From Epiperipatus broadwayi (lineage: Eukaryota; Onychophora; Udeonychophora; Euonychophora; Peripatidae): a stretch of 64,000 nucleotides of DNA. Below, one piece after another: positions 1 to 14,229 of this stretch. Each line of letters begins with the position of its first letter. Positions within the stretch are counted from its first letter, which is position 1. The position numbers and the translations under genes are program-made. Location: the NCBI GenBank assembly GCA_028023455.1, contig JAQFVV010006274.1:1986001-2050000 (forward strand), written 5' to 3'. The notes under the pieces were generated by a model. It was not told the origin of the DNA, searched no databases, and saw only the letters and a list, made by a program, of their open reading frames with translations.

Positions 1-3000
1 AATGAACTATAAACTCTTTAATTTAACATCTCTGAACTTTCTTTTCCTTTAAATATGAATTATAAACTTTCTCTCTGATCAAATCTGAACTTTATTTTTG
101 TAAACTTTGCAATGTTAAAAATCTTATCTAAAAGTTAAATGTAATCTTTTTAAAATATGTATTATATTTTTTTATGCTTAGTGTAAGGCCTGTTGATAAT
201 AGGGTGGGAGTTTGCAATTGCAAACAAATTTAAAGATAAAATCAACACTTGTTATTATTTGTGCATTATTGGATTTTAAAAATAGGTCAAATGCTTTATT
301 TGATTTTAAAATAAGTTAAATACATTGTGATTTTAAAATAAGTTTAATACCTTAAACTGTTTTTTTTTTAAGAATAAACTAAATTATTAAATTGACTTAA
401 ATAAAAGTTGGGTGTAGATGGCTGCTTAGACTTGTTTAAGTGTATGTTAAAGGGGTTTTGATTTTAGACTATTTGTTTGGTAGTTGTGTCAATGCTGGTG
501 GAGGGATATATGGATGTTATATCAATGTAATGTGAAGCATGTTAGCATACAGGGTAATGTGTCCTACTGAATGCATGACCAAAAGTGTAGTCATCATGTT
601 GCAATGGACGTGGAGTACTTCCCATGACATTGACCTCCTTTAGCTCTTGAATAGGGACTATAAGTCGGCAAAATAGACTGCTCTCCCTCCATACATAGCA
701 TTTCTTTTAATGTGTTATATATATAATTCCTTCGCCAGACAGATGCACGTTCCTGTACTGGACGAGAATCATTTCATTTAAATAATATCACACTGCAGAT
801 GCACATTTCTGCCAGTGTGATTTTATATGAACATTTTCATATTGCATTGGTTGCATCTATATCAGGAAGCAAGCGTTTGTTTGGCTACGAACTTTTTGCC
901 TCCATCAAATGTTTCGAAAATCATTTAAGTGCGTAGTAAGTAGCCTAACTATGTTCAACATTCTAAGGTTAAAAATTAAAGTTAAAAAAATAATGAAATC
1001 TAAAGCATTTTTTTAGTAATTTATTTTTCAAATTTATTTGTTGTTAGATATATACGTAAATAAAATCTTTTTGTGTTATTAGTACTGGCAGTGGTTTCGT
1101 TTTTTTTTTCTTTATTAAAAATATATTTTAATAAATATATTTTAAATCTCTGCTTTTCCTTGAGCTAGTGGCAAGGGCTAACAGTCAATAATAAAATAAA
1201 ATTAGATCTTAACAATAAGTATCTGCCTACACTATAAATTTTCTAGGTTCGAATAGCCTAGTGGCATCCTGTATGGAAGATACAGTAAGCACTCACAATT
1301 TACCCCAACCATTATAATATATATATATTAAAATACTAATGGAAAAATATCTTTAAAAAACAGATTTATAAATTGGATTTTTAATAAATGGAAATACTTA
1401 TGATGATTTATGCAAAGCAGTATTTCTCAATTTAAGATCATTACCATAAATAATAGACAAATTTAAAAATTTGTCTATTATTTTATACATTTTTTTGAAT
1501 TAAAAATAATTTAAGTAATAAATCATTATTCTCGGCTGACTGTTGTTTTATCTATTATGCTATGTTTCAGTTATGGGGAAAATTTTGAAAAATAAAACAT
1601 AATAATTTTAAATTTTATAAATCTCACACAATCAAAATTCTGCTTGGATATTTCCCAACACATTAAAATTATCATGCTTGGAAATTTATTATTTAAATGA
1701 ATTACATTGGTTTTTGTGATAATTTATTTCAGTTTACTATTTTTATTTTGAAAGTCAGAAGATCATAAGCAATGAAATAATATATTGTGACTTTGTCAGA
1801 ACCAATAAGAAGACTGAATACTTACTCTAATAATAATATCTGCATAGTGATGGTCACTAAATAGTATAAAGTAAATCTAAGGAATGTACAGAAAAAAAGG
1901 TTTGAGAAATGCTGTTACAGAGCATCATTTTTAATTAATCTTATTTTCTTCCATTGCTAAAATGAGTCACAAAAAACTGCAAAGTTTTAATCTTATTCTG
2001 GTCTTAATTTCACTGCTTATCTGTTGCAATTAATAAGATTCTAATTAATCAAGTAATGATGTCATTTTTTTATTCAGAAAATCATTACTTTCTTTATCTA
2101 AATCAGATCCTGGAAAATAATGATCATACCTATTACTCATTTTTGAAAGTCTGTGAACTAAAGATAGTTTTTCATTTTTAATTATGGTTGAAAAAAAAAA
2201 ATTAAAAAAATGACATTTCATATCAGAATGAAAATTTTATAAAATTCAAATTTTAATATTGATGATTAAAGTTTTATTAATCCCTAATCATATTCATATA
2301 TTTAAATATTGGCTGCAAGTTCTGTCAAAGTAACAATGAATTCTGTGCCATTTGGGTCATTACAAATGTTGATAGTATTTCTGCTATTAAAACAAGAAAA
2401 GGGAATATAACATTATGAATGTGGATTATTTTACTATCAAATTAAATGCCAAAGTTGTGTTTATTAAAATACAATATATTGTAACCATTTTGTTACATAG
2501 CTGCACTAGAAAAAATAAAGAATTAGATAGTAGGCATCATATTTCTTGTGTTTGAGAATAAAAAATTATCTTATTAATGGGGGAAAATAATATTTAAATT
2601 TTCTTTGAGCTATTTTTTAAAGAGTCATTATTTAATTCAATATTTGTAAAATTTCCATATGATAGTATGAAAATTGTCAAACACTAAATATATGTAAGAG
2701 TATTTTTAAAAGTAAAAAAATAGAAGAGATGAAAAAACAAAATAAGATTTTAATGACTTTGTAAATTTTATTTTTAATTAATTGGTTTTTTTCTCTTTAA
2801 TGAAAAATCAAATCAATGCAATTAACTGATTATCTTGTTGTTGTTGTTTTGCAAGAAGATTTGGTTTTTAATTAGAAAGGAATGTCAAGAATTTTATGTT
2901 GTGAATTTTAAATTCTTGACTTGTTTTCAATATCTATGATTAAGAAAGAAATTGACTGAACAATTGTATTTATTCAATTTTATCTAATTAGTTGTTATGA

Positions 3001-3050
3001 AGATTATCATGTAAGAGACAGATTATAATTGACTTGTGGGCAGTTCTAGA
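1..3050. other. AT-rich intergenic or intronic DNA, no gene seen
   Basis: Both strands were read for open frames, RNA motifs and repeats. The stretch is dominated by A and T runs and short AT repeats. Only the small duplicated motif at 736-830 stands out. No frame here resembles a known protein family. Confidence 0.6.
736..830. repeat. Short diverged duplication in a GC-richer patch
   Basis: Two similar motifs, each starting CAGATGCAC and followed by a TTCCTG/TTTCTG core, lie about 60 bp apart in a patch clearly less AT-rich than its surroundings. The second is bracketed by the complementary words CACACTG and CAGTGTG. It may be a fragment of a dispersed repeat. No family could be named. Confidence 0.35.
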
Positions 3051-3111
3051 AAAAAAATTTTGTGGCGGTGTGAATTAGTTATTATACCCAAGTGTCTGGA
3101 GAGAGGTATTC

Positions 3112-3228
3112 CTAACTCAACTGTTAAAGAGAGAGCAGCCCAATCTTAATCCAGCTGCTGAAAAAATTATCCCTAAGTTAGCTATTGAAGAGAGAGTAGC
3201 CCAAGCTTAATCCAGCTGATACCAAGTT
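3112..3228. repeat. Tandem duplication of about 60 bp, two copies
   Basis: Two adjacent units share the order CTAA..., GAGAGAG, AGCCCAA, CTTAATCCAGCTG with scattered differences. The first runs about 3112-3170 and the second about 3171-3228. It looks like a simple local duplication. No coding potential is visible. Confidence 0.6.
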
Positions 3229-6200
3229 ATTGAATAAAATAGTTTTTATCAAGTTTTTAGCATACTATGAGTTTAGCACTAAAAATGGTTTGTATAATGA
3301 AAACCATGTGCTAAATTCAGATAAAAGCTAGGCATTGCCTTCCTCCATGTAACCTACCTTCACTGGAATAAGGATGTAGAAATGAAGGTACCCCTAAAGT
3401 AGTCTGCAAACTCACCTTCAACCAAGGGCATGAGTTTTTGTCTGGGTTAGTCTCACCTGGAAAATCAAGAAAACTCAATGGACAAAATTTGCTATTTTTT
3501 TGCTTATATGGAATTTCCACAGACCAGGAAAAGGATACCTTAATTAAGCAATATGCCTAAGAAGCCTTCAAGGAGAAGCTCAGTTGCTGGAAATTATAAC
3601 TAGAAGGGACTTATCAACACTAAAGTCATAGCTAGTGGTATTATTATTTTTATTATGTGTGCATACTATTTTTATTAATAGAAAATTTTTTTTTTTTGTT
3701 CATAAATGTAATAAGTTATTTTTGTGTTGAATAAAAATTGATAATAGTAAGTACTTAACTAAGTTAAAATATTCCAAATTGTTAGACACTTTTTTTGTTT
3801 TTTTTAAAAAAACCCAGTCAAATTTCTATTACAAATGGTGAAATAGTTTTTAAAGGAAAAAAAAAATCTGTTGTCAAGTTGTTTTTTTTATCTTGTTATG
3901 CTGAATCAAAGATTGTTATCTTTAATTCTGAACATGTTTGTTAATTAATTCTTAAAAATTTTAAAGAAAGAACCTAATGAATTTAAAGTTAATCCATGAA
4001 TAAAAATTAATAGGTTGGTTAATATAATTTTTGTGAAAATGTATTTTTTTTTGATGAAATGGGTATTTGAAATGTAATACTATCATGTCATTTTTTGTTT
4101 TTGTTGTTATTAATTAGATATTAAATAATTGTTTTTTAAAAAATATTCTTTTTAGCCTTAATTTCTTTGTTCTATCCAATTTCTGTTTCACAAAGTGCTG
4201 TGTGTATGTGACCTTATATATGACAGCTTATATTCTATGATTTAGTTGTTTTTTTTATGATCCCAATAAAGCTAGTTATTTATAAGTAAGTAGTGGACAT
4301 CCAGCTAATTTATTTATTTATTTCCCTTTTGCTCCCAGTAATAAATTAGAGTTCTTGCTTCCTGAGCTACATTCGTTCATAACAGCTATATAGAATAAGG
4401 GATATATATATATTTAGTATGTGGGCTTCCAGTTGATAATGATGATGATTATCATAATTATTCTGGTTGGTACAGAGAATATTTTTTAAAGCCTATGTAC
4501 TATATTTTATTTTAATTTAGTCTCTATTAGAATTTAAATTTATAGTTGACCAGTATACTAGTCATAAGTGGCCAGAGCATTGATGATGATCAGCATGTTT
4601 TAATATCCCAGCATTATTGTTTTTGATTGTTATGTATTCTGATGGATGAGCACTTAGTTTGTGCATCCAAATTATGTTTAAATAAATGCCCCAAGCTGGC
4701 AAAGGCTCAAAAGTTAGTCTGGTCTACAGTAGTCACAAGATTGACTGTTGATTTATTTTTGAATGCTAATCATTCATGATGATGAATGGTTATTTCTTTT
4801 GAGTATTATTTATACTTTTAGGTAGTGCTGGTGAACTTATAATTATCTGTGCTGATCTCTCGGGGTGGTCCATCATGCTCATCCCTTTGATATTAAATTT
4901 TATATTTTTTTCCTTGAGGATAAACAAACAATTTTTCAGATCCTTGATGTTTTAAACCCTGATTTTTTATAGAGTTAGAAAAACCTACCCAATTTGGGCT
5001 ATGGATGTTCACATACTGGTAGCCATCACCTCAAGTATGATCCCCTTATTTTCCTGTAGTGTTGCAATGTATATCAACTTTATCAGATTGCATTCATCAT
5101 AGTCATCCCAATTCACAGAAGAGAATAATTTTAAAAAGTAGAACATAAAATACAGTTATAATTAAAATAAATTTTTGAGAGATTCATGAGGAAAATTGTT
5201 TATTCATAAGTTTAATTTAATCATGTTTGTTTAATTGTTACATGTGAAAAATTGTGACTCGACAAAACATAGATATCATCTTCATTATTTAATTACAAAG
5301 CATGACAACTGATTTCAAAACTTTTGTTTTGATTCTTGATGATATAGTAGGTGTTTCTGATAATGATCAATTTTGGTTTTGAAAAATTAATGCTGAGTTT
5401 GCAATGATGAAAAATTAACCCTACGGGTAGTCTAGGTGCAATAACTATAGATGAGAATATTTTCAAAGAAAGTGTTTTATGGTGGTAGCACTATATATGA
5501 AACAACAAAAGTCTTATTTTGACATGATTATAAAGCTTGTGGAAATGTAGAATGCTTAAAGCTTATGACTTTTTATTTTATTTTGCAGAAATATTTGAAT
5601 TTGGCATTGAATAGTAATGTCAATTGAGAACTTTATTTGATTTTGTAGACTTAATCATTGTTAGCTATGTGAATTTTTATTGAAAACGTATGGTTAATAT
5701 AATTGTCTGCCTTTTCATACAGATTTTAACAATTTTGCAATGATAAAGTCCTATATTGTGCTCAGAGTTAGAATTGAAAGTATTCTGAATAAGATAAATC
5801 AAATACTGAATGACTTTGAAAATTATGTATGCCATAGATTTAATTATTTTAAAGAATTCAAGCTTAAAATTACAAGGCAGAGTGAATTATATATATATTC
5901 AACATGTATACTTGAGTCAATCATTTTGATGACAGTTTTTTTTTTTCCATTTTTTAACACTAGCCTTTATTTTTATACAAATTTACAGAAATTGTCTTTT
6001 TTTAACTACTACTCTAGCAGTATAAGGGTAGCTTTTTTTAAGGATTTTTAGAAACAGTATCTCCAAAGTTAAAGTCATTGTTAATAACTTTATTATATAT
6101 ATATATATTTATGGGCTGAGGATTAAATACTTTATATCTGGTTCAAACTTAGTTGATGTCAATGCATAAATAAGTTTAATTTATTTATAAGCTAGCTTAA

Positions 6201-9200
6201 ATTTTTATGTCAGAAGAGACTTATTCTCAAAAAATATAAATTTTTAAGTAAATACAAAGGAAATACTTTTGATTCACCAATAGCTTTAACTAATTTAATA
6301 AATTGTAGCATTTTATGAATATTTTCATAGTGTAACTACAGAAATATTATTCATTAAGTGGATCATCTCTAGTTTAATAAATGACTAATAAAAATTATTA
6401 ATGTAGCATTTTATTTTTAATAGACTGCTGAAACATCATGGAAATATGTTTTAGTTAGATGAAATACACTTCTTTAACTTTTTAAAAAAATCTATTTAAA
6501 ACATAAATGAGTTGTACAAAATATTACATCATCAGAATCTTGTTGCCTTACTTCTCTCATTTAATCTTATTAATTATTCTATTCATTATTTTAAATGTTC
6601 CATGGATACTCATATAGTATTCATTTATTTCCACTTTGATTGTCTATTATGAAAAATCATTGTTAAAATTATAATTTTTTTTAAATGTGTATATATGTGT
6701 ATTTATGTTTTATGTATCAGCAAAAATAGTAAAAACAAACGACAACACAATAAAATTAGATTCTGTTATATTTTTTGCAAAATTGTAAAAGAAAAAAAAA
6801 CTTTGTTCTATTATGAGCTATAAATTAGAATAAATTGTTTAAAAGTTTAGTACTTGCCAAATGTTTCAGTATTTTAATTATGCTTATTTGAGTAGTCATG
6901 GTTGTTGTCTGAAGTTTATTTCGTTTCTCTTTTTTTTATGATTATTTAACTAAGCAGCAGGAATGAATCTATTAAGATTTTTTTTTTTTTTGTAAGTTTG
7001 AACTTTCATTAAATATCATCAACTGCAGCAAACATTTGACTTGAGATTCTCATAATACTTGCCTGACTTGATGAAGATTTTCTTTCATTGCAAGTGATAA
7101 TTGGTTGGAATGCTGGAGTATTTTGTCAATATTTCACAGCCTCCTGTTTAACAATCATAAATCAGAGTTCCTTAATCTGTTTACCTTTGAATAATCTTGC
7201 TCATAGTTAATATTTTCTTAACTATGAGATTGTAATTGGAACATTTGGCCTCAAACGAGAGTTCTGCTAGAATCAATTTGCACACCATTTCTTAAACGAT
7301 TAATTTTCCCATTTCTCACTTTTATTGACATTTAATTAGTTTTTTTATTATTATAAAATTATATACTGTTGTTATTTAGAAATTTTAAATATTACGCAAA
7401 CTTTATTTAAAAAATAAAATGAAGTATAGAAATTAATGATCATAGGTCATTAATATAAAAATATAACATGTTTATTCTTTTAAATATAGCACATTTGTAA
7501 TGTATTTTTGCTGAATTAATAACTTAACATATATATTTAGTGGCTATAAAACTCAAGTAAAAAAAATATATAGTTTTTTCCTTAGAGATTTAATTTTATT
7601 ATATCTAATTTCTGAATAACTGCCCAAAAATCAAAAAAAAAAAATTATTAGTAGAGTTTTTCACTAATAATAGGCTAGCCTTAGAACTTTGCCACTCTTG
7701 TTAAAAGTGTCATCATCTTTATAAAATTTAAGTTAAATCGTTTGACTTAATAAATGATATATACCAACATTGCTAACTAGTACAATTATAAGTAAACTAA
7801 TTTAATATTAATCATGATCGTTTTATCATACTTGATTAATATTCTAAATAATTTTAAAGCGGAATTACCTCATTGGATAGATGTTACTCTGACAATATAT
7901 ATAATATCACTATAATTTAATGTTTACAACTACCAGGAAAGCTATTTAGCATTATAGAATCCAAATTACTAGCAAACAGAAAAACAAACCATTTCCCTTC
8001 TCTTCTCAGCTTGTAAATAGATCACAACTAATATACTATAATACTAGGAATGAACATTTAAAAAATAAGCGATTAATTATTAAATATTTTAATAACTTAT
8101 AAGCCGCCATTTTTTAAACAAAAACAAATTAAACCAATGCTTAGCATTAACTGACATTTATTACTACCAAATATTGTGTCCACTTAACGTTGCAATTATC
8201 AACAATATAGAATCTAAATCATTAGTGGATGGAAAAATAGATAATTTTTTTTCTATTTGTCCAAAGTTTTATATACTGTATATATATTATGCAGAAACAG
8301 AAAATTATTAAAAGAACATTATCCAAAATATAAGGCTATATTTTATATAAAAAATAAATAATCCTTATATGATGTTTTATTTAGTTTGTTTATAAAGGAA
8401 GAAATAGAGAAATAAAGTTAGATATATTTTGGTTTATTTGTCAAAATATAAGGGTTAATAGAATTTCAAATACTATCAACACTATTATTACACATATTAC
8501 AGTTGAAAACAAAAAAATTAAAGAATTGTAGGAATCTCATTATAGAAAAAGTTATATGATTAGAATTGTTGTTTTATGAATAATCATGTGGACATTTGGC
8601 TTAAATTTGTGAAGACAATAAAAAATTATGATGGTCATGGTATTTTATGATGTCAAGTTTAAACCTTTGAAAAGAAAATAGTTTCTATTAAAATATATCT
8701 CAGCAATGTGCAATTTGGTCTGATCATTTGTCATTTGTACAATTTAGAAATGCTGGTGAAAAATAATTGCAAATTATAATTGTTTGATATTTTCATACTG
8801 TATTTATTGTTTTCAGTATCTAAAATCCAGATTACATATCTTAAATTTTAAAAACTGTTTAGTAACTGTGTCATTTTAGACATGGTTGATAGTAATGCTA
8901 CATGTATTTAGCATATGGATTTTTTTAGACAGCTTAACTATTAAGAAAGTATTTTTAAAAATCTGTAAAAATTTCAGTGAGGAGATAGATTCATTAATGG
9001 CTCTATTTTGTCCTTCAATTCTGCATAACTTTGAAGATCATTAACAATGTGGTGTGGATATAGTATTTGCCCATATTTATATAGATCAGTGGCTGATAAA
9101 TTCATTTATTAATCAGATGAACACAATGTTCATAGGGTTTCCTGAATGTGTTGATGAGACTTCAGTTACAGCTGGGAAGATCAAATCCAGCTGTTTTTAT

Positions 9201-10340
9201 TGTTGGAGCTGGAAAAATAGATTTATTTGGAATCTTATAAGAATTCCATTTTTTACACCATAATTCTTTGATAGTAGATTGTGGTTAAACATCCAAAAAG
9301 AGAGTCTTATTTGGAGTTAAATCTTAGGAGGTGAAACTATATCTTAGCAAATCTTATCTACTTAATAATTTTTGTACATTTTTTGTGAGGCAATTTCTCT
9401 TCTAATATCTGGTGGAAGAATATGTGAAATCAAGAAACCACTGCAAAGGAGTAAACTTGAGTATGTCAGTAATATTTTTCATAATAATATTTGAGAATTC
9501 AGAAGTTTAATATGGGAACTTTTTCTCCAAATAGGCAAATAGTATTCACCAGTAAATTATGCTAATGTTAAAGAAACTGTCCAAAAAGTAATTGCATCAC
9601 AAGCTCAAAAGTAGTACCAGCCTATTTTCCAAGGAGATTATTCCTAGAAATTAATTTTAATCTAACCTTATCTAAATAAGAAAAATAAGTTAGGTATGAA
9701 CTAAAAGATTTCTCCTAAATAGCATGGGATAAGATTATATTTCAGACTTTTATTGCAAAGATTATATTCAGCTTACGAGCTAATTTTCTATTTAGATTAA
9801 AATTTGAATAAACTCTTCTCATCAGATTAGGAATAAGAGTCTAGTCTTTGACTAACATTTTCAATTTTTTCATATTCTTATTGAGAGACTTCTATTTTTG
9901 GAAATAATCTCTTTTGAGAAGTCAAAGAATTATCAGTGTAGTTGATTTTTTTGTATATTTGAAAGATCACTGATGAATATATAATAAAATTGGTGAGAGA
10001 ACTGAACCCTATGGTAGCATATTTTGTAAAAAAAATTGTATCTATTATAACATATCATTTAGTGTCATTTGAATTTTTCTATTGGAGTATGTTTTGTCAA
10101 TTAAATTAATGGTATTCCTGCATTTAAGAATTTTAGAAATTTGTAGAAGACAATTTTTTCAACTAGAATCATAAGCTGACATCAATAAAGATAGTTCCAG
10201 TTTTTAATTTACTTTGAAAGCTTTTTTTAAATGTGAGTTGTAAAAGATGCAATTTGTTTACCGTAGCTTTTTTCTGACCTAAAACTATTATAAATAGATC
10301 AAAATATTCAATCATATTAGCAACTAACAAAATAGTTGGT
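3229..10340. other. AT-rich DNA, no supported gene
   Basis: Long A and T runs and AT microsatellites fill this stretch. Open frames of 60-100 codons exist (minus 3317-3520, plus 5740-6051, plus 9054-9263) but show no recognisable domain, no conserved motif and no splice context. Part of 9.0-10.3 kb may be unrecognisable upstream sequence of the LINE remnant that follows. Confidence 0.5.
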
Positions 10341-10342
10341 TC

Positions 10343-11500
10343 TCTACAGAAAGTATATATGTCTCTTTATTCTAAGACAGCCCTTTTGAACATGTTGTTA
10401 TTTCCAAGGATTACTTACTTCATGCCTTTTATTAAATTTACAGCTAAATTCGTTTGTGGTATCAATTCAATTTGTTCTAAGCTACTGTGGGGGAGGGACT
10501 GTAGCAATTAGCCTCAGGAAGATGCACACACCTACCAGACTAAGTGAAAGTGTTTAGGTTTCACCCTGCCTTCAACTTATTTTTGAGACTGAATCATTTT
10601 ATCCCTCAAGAATTTTATTTAGTTGATGTTGATCCCACTGATATTCCACCTCCAACAATGAATTGCTGGTTGGCTGAGTTATTATTTGAAATTTAAAAAT
10701 GAACCTAATTCCTAATCAATCCATCTAAATCACAAAAAGTTCAATACTGGGAGGCTTATTATCTCATTAATGAAGCAATAGTGCCTATTAATTCAAGTCT
10801 TAACTTGACAACATTTAATCTGCTGAAAAAATTTAGATGGTGGGGTCTGGAGCCAAAATACTTTGATTTCCTGATTAAAATAAATTTAAATGCACTACCC
10901 ACTTATAGTTTTTTAACAAGAAACCGTGGATTTACTTCAATTGATGGTCTATGTGGACATGATTGAACACATTTTTGGTGAATGCAGTTATTTGCAAGTT
11001 TGTAGATATTTTATTAGCTTTATTTATAAACATAAAGGCTCATTGATACATGTATTGATACAAGCAATTAAAGTGGGAGTTTTTGCTGATATTAGAAGTA
11101 CCACTTTTTTAATATATAGTTTATGGCTAACTCGATGTGATATTCTTTTTAATTCTAATTGTACAGATCCTCTGAAGATTATAATTAGAAAAATCAGAAC
11201 GATAAAAGAAAGAGACAATAGAATATTATCATAAGATTTATTTATTAGCATATGGGATCTTATTAACATATGAAGACCAGGTTGGATATTATAAATTACC
11301 TTTTTTTTTTAGAAAAGACATATATATATAAAATTGTATTTTTATTCTATTTTTATATTTTTTTATTTACTTGGGTTATCTTTACTTGTTAACACTTGGC
11401 AGATTTTGCTTATTGTTTTTATCATACAATATTATGTATTTAATTATTTATTTTTCTGGTTTAATAAAGTTTGTTTTTGATAATAATAAAAAAAAACTAT
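10343..11500 (+). mobile_element. LINE (L1/Tx1-like) 3' remnant: RT thumb, zinc-finger end, 3' tail
   Basis: This is the decayed C-terminal end of a non-LTR retrotransposon polyprotein. At about 10360-10500 a frame reads SKTALLNMLLFPRITYF followed by KLLW, the pattern seen after the RT domain in L1-like elements. Around 10573-10695 another frame carries a DPTDIPPPTMNCWL segment. The frames at 10781-10966 and 10926-11234 give NALPTYSFLTRNRGF and then, after a frameshift, IEHIFGEC, matching the C..C...EH.F..C zinc-knuckle end. The 3' end is marked by AATAAA at 11463 and a tail of TAA and A repeats to about 11496. Several stops and shifts make it non-functional. The subfamily is inferred only from motif order. 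Confidence 0.7.
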
Positions 11501-12120
11501 TATAAGTAGATGACATTTAACTATTGGCAAAATTTTTACTAATATACAATTCTATCAAAAAACCTGAAAGGAATGCATAATAATAAAATTGGGCGGTAAA
11601 TTTTTGGATCATTTCTGTTTTTATTTTGTTTTAAGATTGCTACAGTATTTCTTATATATCTTTTTTAAAAAAATACTTCTGTATGAGTAATGTTAGTAAA
11701 TAATTCTGCCAGATATATTCTCTACAGAGTGATCTTAATCAAAATAGGAGATTCTCTACAAATTAATTGTTCAGCACAACATTGGTGTAACTACTTCATG
11801 AGACTCATTGTTCTTTTAATGCATATTCTCAAATTTCTGGATTTAAATTGATTGTTGATAGAATGCATTTTAAACATAATATGGCTACTTTTGTTTCAAA
11901 ATAACTTCTATTGAAGATAGTGCAAATGATATTTTAGTCACCACTCAAATATTTTTTTTTATACAATGTTTACAAAAAACCCTATACAAATTGGCCTTAC
12001 CCTCCACTTTCAGATTCCTACTTTTTAAAGATCTTAATTCTTATAGCAGATTTTGGAGTTATATAAATGAGAATCAAGAAAATTGTCAACTGGTAGAATT
12101 AATGGAGTAATCAACTTATT
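11500..12120. other. Degenerate sequence between two LINE remnants
   Basis: At about 11506-11517 the bases encode VDDI followed, after a stop, by LLAK. This resembles the catalytic block of a LINE reverse transcriptase, but it is too short to be sure. The rest is AT-rich with no other recognisable motif. Confidence 0.3.
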
Positions 12121-12960
12121 TTTATGATGTTTATTCATGAAGATGGTAAACAGAAACAATTCCTGGTTTATATTTTGTTTTGACAAAAAATGGTTCACTG
12201 ATATTAGATCATTTCCTCATAGTCATCATAAACTAATCATTCTTGGAAATTGCCTTCCTATAATTGAAAGCTATCCTCCTCTAGGATGTTATTTAAGAAA
12301 AACTAAGTGGAGTAAATATACTGGTTACCTTGAGTAAAATATTAGCTGAATCTTTTCAATTATCTCTTGTTATAATAGGTTTAAAAATTCTCAATAAAAG
12401 CTGCTTGAGACTAGAGATGGAATAAAACTAGCAGTGTTTTTATAGCCAATTTTTGTCTATGAAAGATCCAGAAATTGCTGACAAATTTATAAAAATCACT
12501 GGATAATATCAGAAAAGAAATATGGAGAGACACCATGGGGAAACAAAACTTTATAAGATCTAATTGAAAGACCTTGGCACTTTTACAAAAGCTCAGTGGA
12601 TATAAAATTACTTTTAAAAGAACTAGGTTGCCAATCTTATATATCAGACTTATAAACCTAAAATTGATAGAATAAGGAAAAGGACCATTAGATCAAAATT
12701 GTAAATGTCTCTTTCATTATGTTCCTATAATAACAATCTGATAAAACCTGTAGATGTTGGTAAACTTGTAATAACCCTTGATTGTCTTAAATCAAAAAAA
12801 GCCTCAAGAACAGATAGCATACTTCTAGAGTTTCTAAAAAATTTAGGATTTATAAAATGTTGATCACCAAGGGAAAGTGAAAGGCAGAATTTATCTATTA
12901 TTTTTAATGAAAGCAATTCACAAAAGAATACATCTTTACAAAGATTAAAGAATGTTTAAA
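12120..12960 (+). mobile_element. LINE remnant: endonuclease end and RT start
   Basis: The frame at 12137-12337 contains HHKLIILGN, reminiscent of the SDH.. block that closes an APE-type LINE endonuclease. About 450 bp downstream (12785-12853) the plus strand reads LKSKKASRTDSILLEFLKNL, then an FNESN segment near 12900. This matches the opening motif of LINE reverse transcriptases (lysine-rich helix, KA.G.D.I..E.LK.LG, then FN). Stops interrupt it and the catalytic part is missing. It lies 3' of another LINE end, so it is a separate truncated insertion in the same orientation. The endonuclease call is weaker than the RT call. Confidence 0.6.
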
Positions 12961-13530
12961 AATAAATAAAGAAAGAATATATATATTAACGCTAAAAATG
13001 TTCCAAAAATCAGAATTATTTGCTACATTATAAGACAGTATAAATATAGTAACAGATATTTTTTAAGTAATGATAGTGATTGCATAGAAATATGTGTTTT
13101 ACTATTAATTTTGAAAATAAAAATTATTATAAGAAAGATTTTATAGCATGTATAATGAAAATTGAATAAAATTATGAAATACTATTTGTAATAATATGGA
13201 CAGAACAGATATATTAAGAAAGAATAATTTAAATATGGAAAATAATTTTCAAAGAAGAGAGAAGCAGTAAAGCAAATTTAAAAATTATTAACTATGGCCT
13301 TATCTATAAAGACTCACATTTCAATAACAGAATGATCATTATAAAGTAGATCAAAAAGAAGTAAAAGATGAATCATTGATTATTAAAATTATTTATTATA
13401 CATGATGTCCAATAGCTAAAGAGTAAACTGGATAATATATATCATGGCAAATATGAAGACCATATTTGACTTCAAATAATATAAGAAGCTGAGGATCAAT
13501 AATAATTTTAAGTCCTATGTAAAGGATTAT

Positions 13531-13720
13531 ATTTTTGGAAAGACCCTTAAGCTGCAAATATGTGATCATTCTAAGATAAATATATGGGGCAAAATAATAT
13601 TCAGCAAAGATAATTATAGTGATTTGTGAGACTTAAATTTAGCACTATATCAATTGTCAAAAAGACAGTCAAAAAAGATAGTTGCTCACATTTTTTATCA
13701 AAATACCCATTACATGTAAA
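13531..13720 (+). other. Unassigned coding-like segment
   Basis: One frame reads as an ordinary-looking protein with a single internal stop, for example KINIWGKIIFSKDNY and LYQLSKRQSKKIVAHIF, unlike the low-complexity translations around it. It lies between a LINE fragment and a Penelope-like RT remnant and could be the upstream part of either. No family is recognised. Confidence 0.3.
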
Positions 13721-14229
13721 TTAGCAACAAAATAATGAAATTAATATTTTTTAAATTTTATAATTGAACCATTGAATGTTTCAGATTTTTTATAAATTAC
13801 CTGACTAACAAAGATATTTTTTATTTATTTAAATATTTTTTTGCATATTTGCATTGATGAAACTATTTTACTACCTAGACTTTTGATTTGTTTTTTGTCT
13901 GTTGGAATAAATAAACCAGAGCACAGATCAAATTATTTTGTAGTTGAACTTCCACAAATAATTTTTTCTTTTAATTTTTTCCCAGATGTCAACTATAAGA
14001 TACATTGTAAAATATCAAAATTGGAAAGGAATAAATATCTCTATGCTGCTCTTCCACAAAATAATAATCAGAAAATAATAATAATTCTTTACAACAGGTA
14101 TATAATCAAATAATTTTATACATAAAAAGCTTTTTTCAGCATCTGCTTTGATGCTCTTTTCAAATATTACTAATCTATTTAACATTTGAATCGTAATTTT
14201 AAAAAATCAACAATTTTATAACTTCATAG

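Noticed and set aside
3317-3520. Minus-strand 67-codon frame as a gene
   Set aside because: Composition is less biased than the surroundings, but no domain, splice context or partner copy was found.
5740-6051. Plus-strand 103-codon frame as a gene
   Set aside because: The translation degrades into phenylalanine-rich low complexity and resembles no family.
13841-14113. Plus-strand 90-codon frame as a gene
   Set aside because: No recognisable motif; it lies directly before a decayed Penelope-like RT and may be part of that element or chance.
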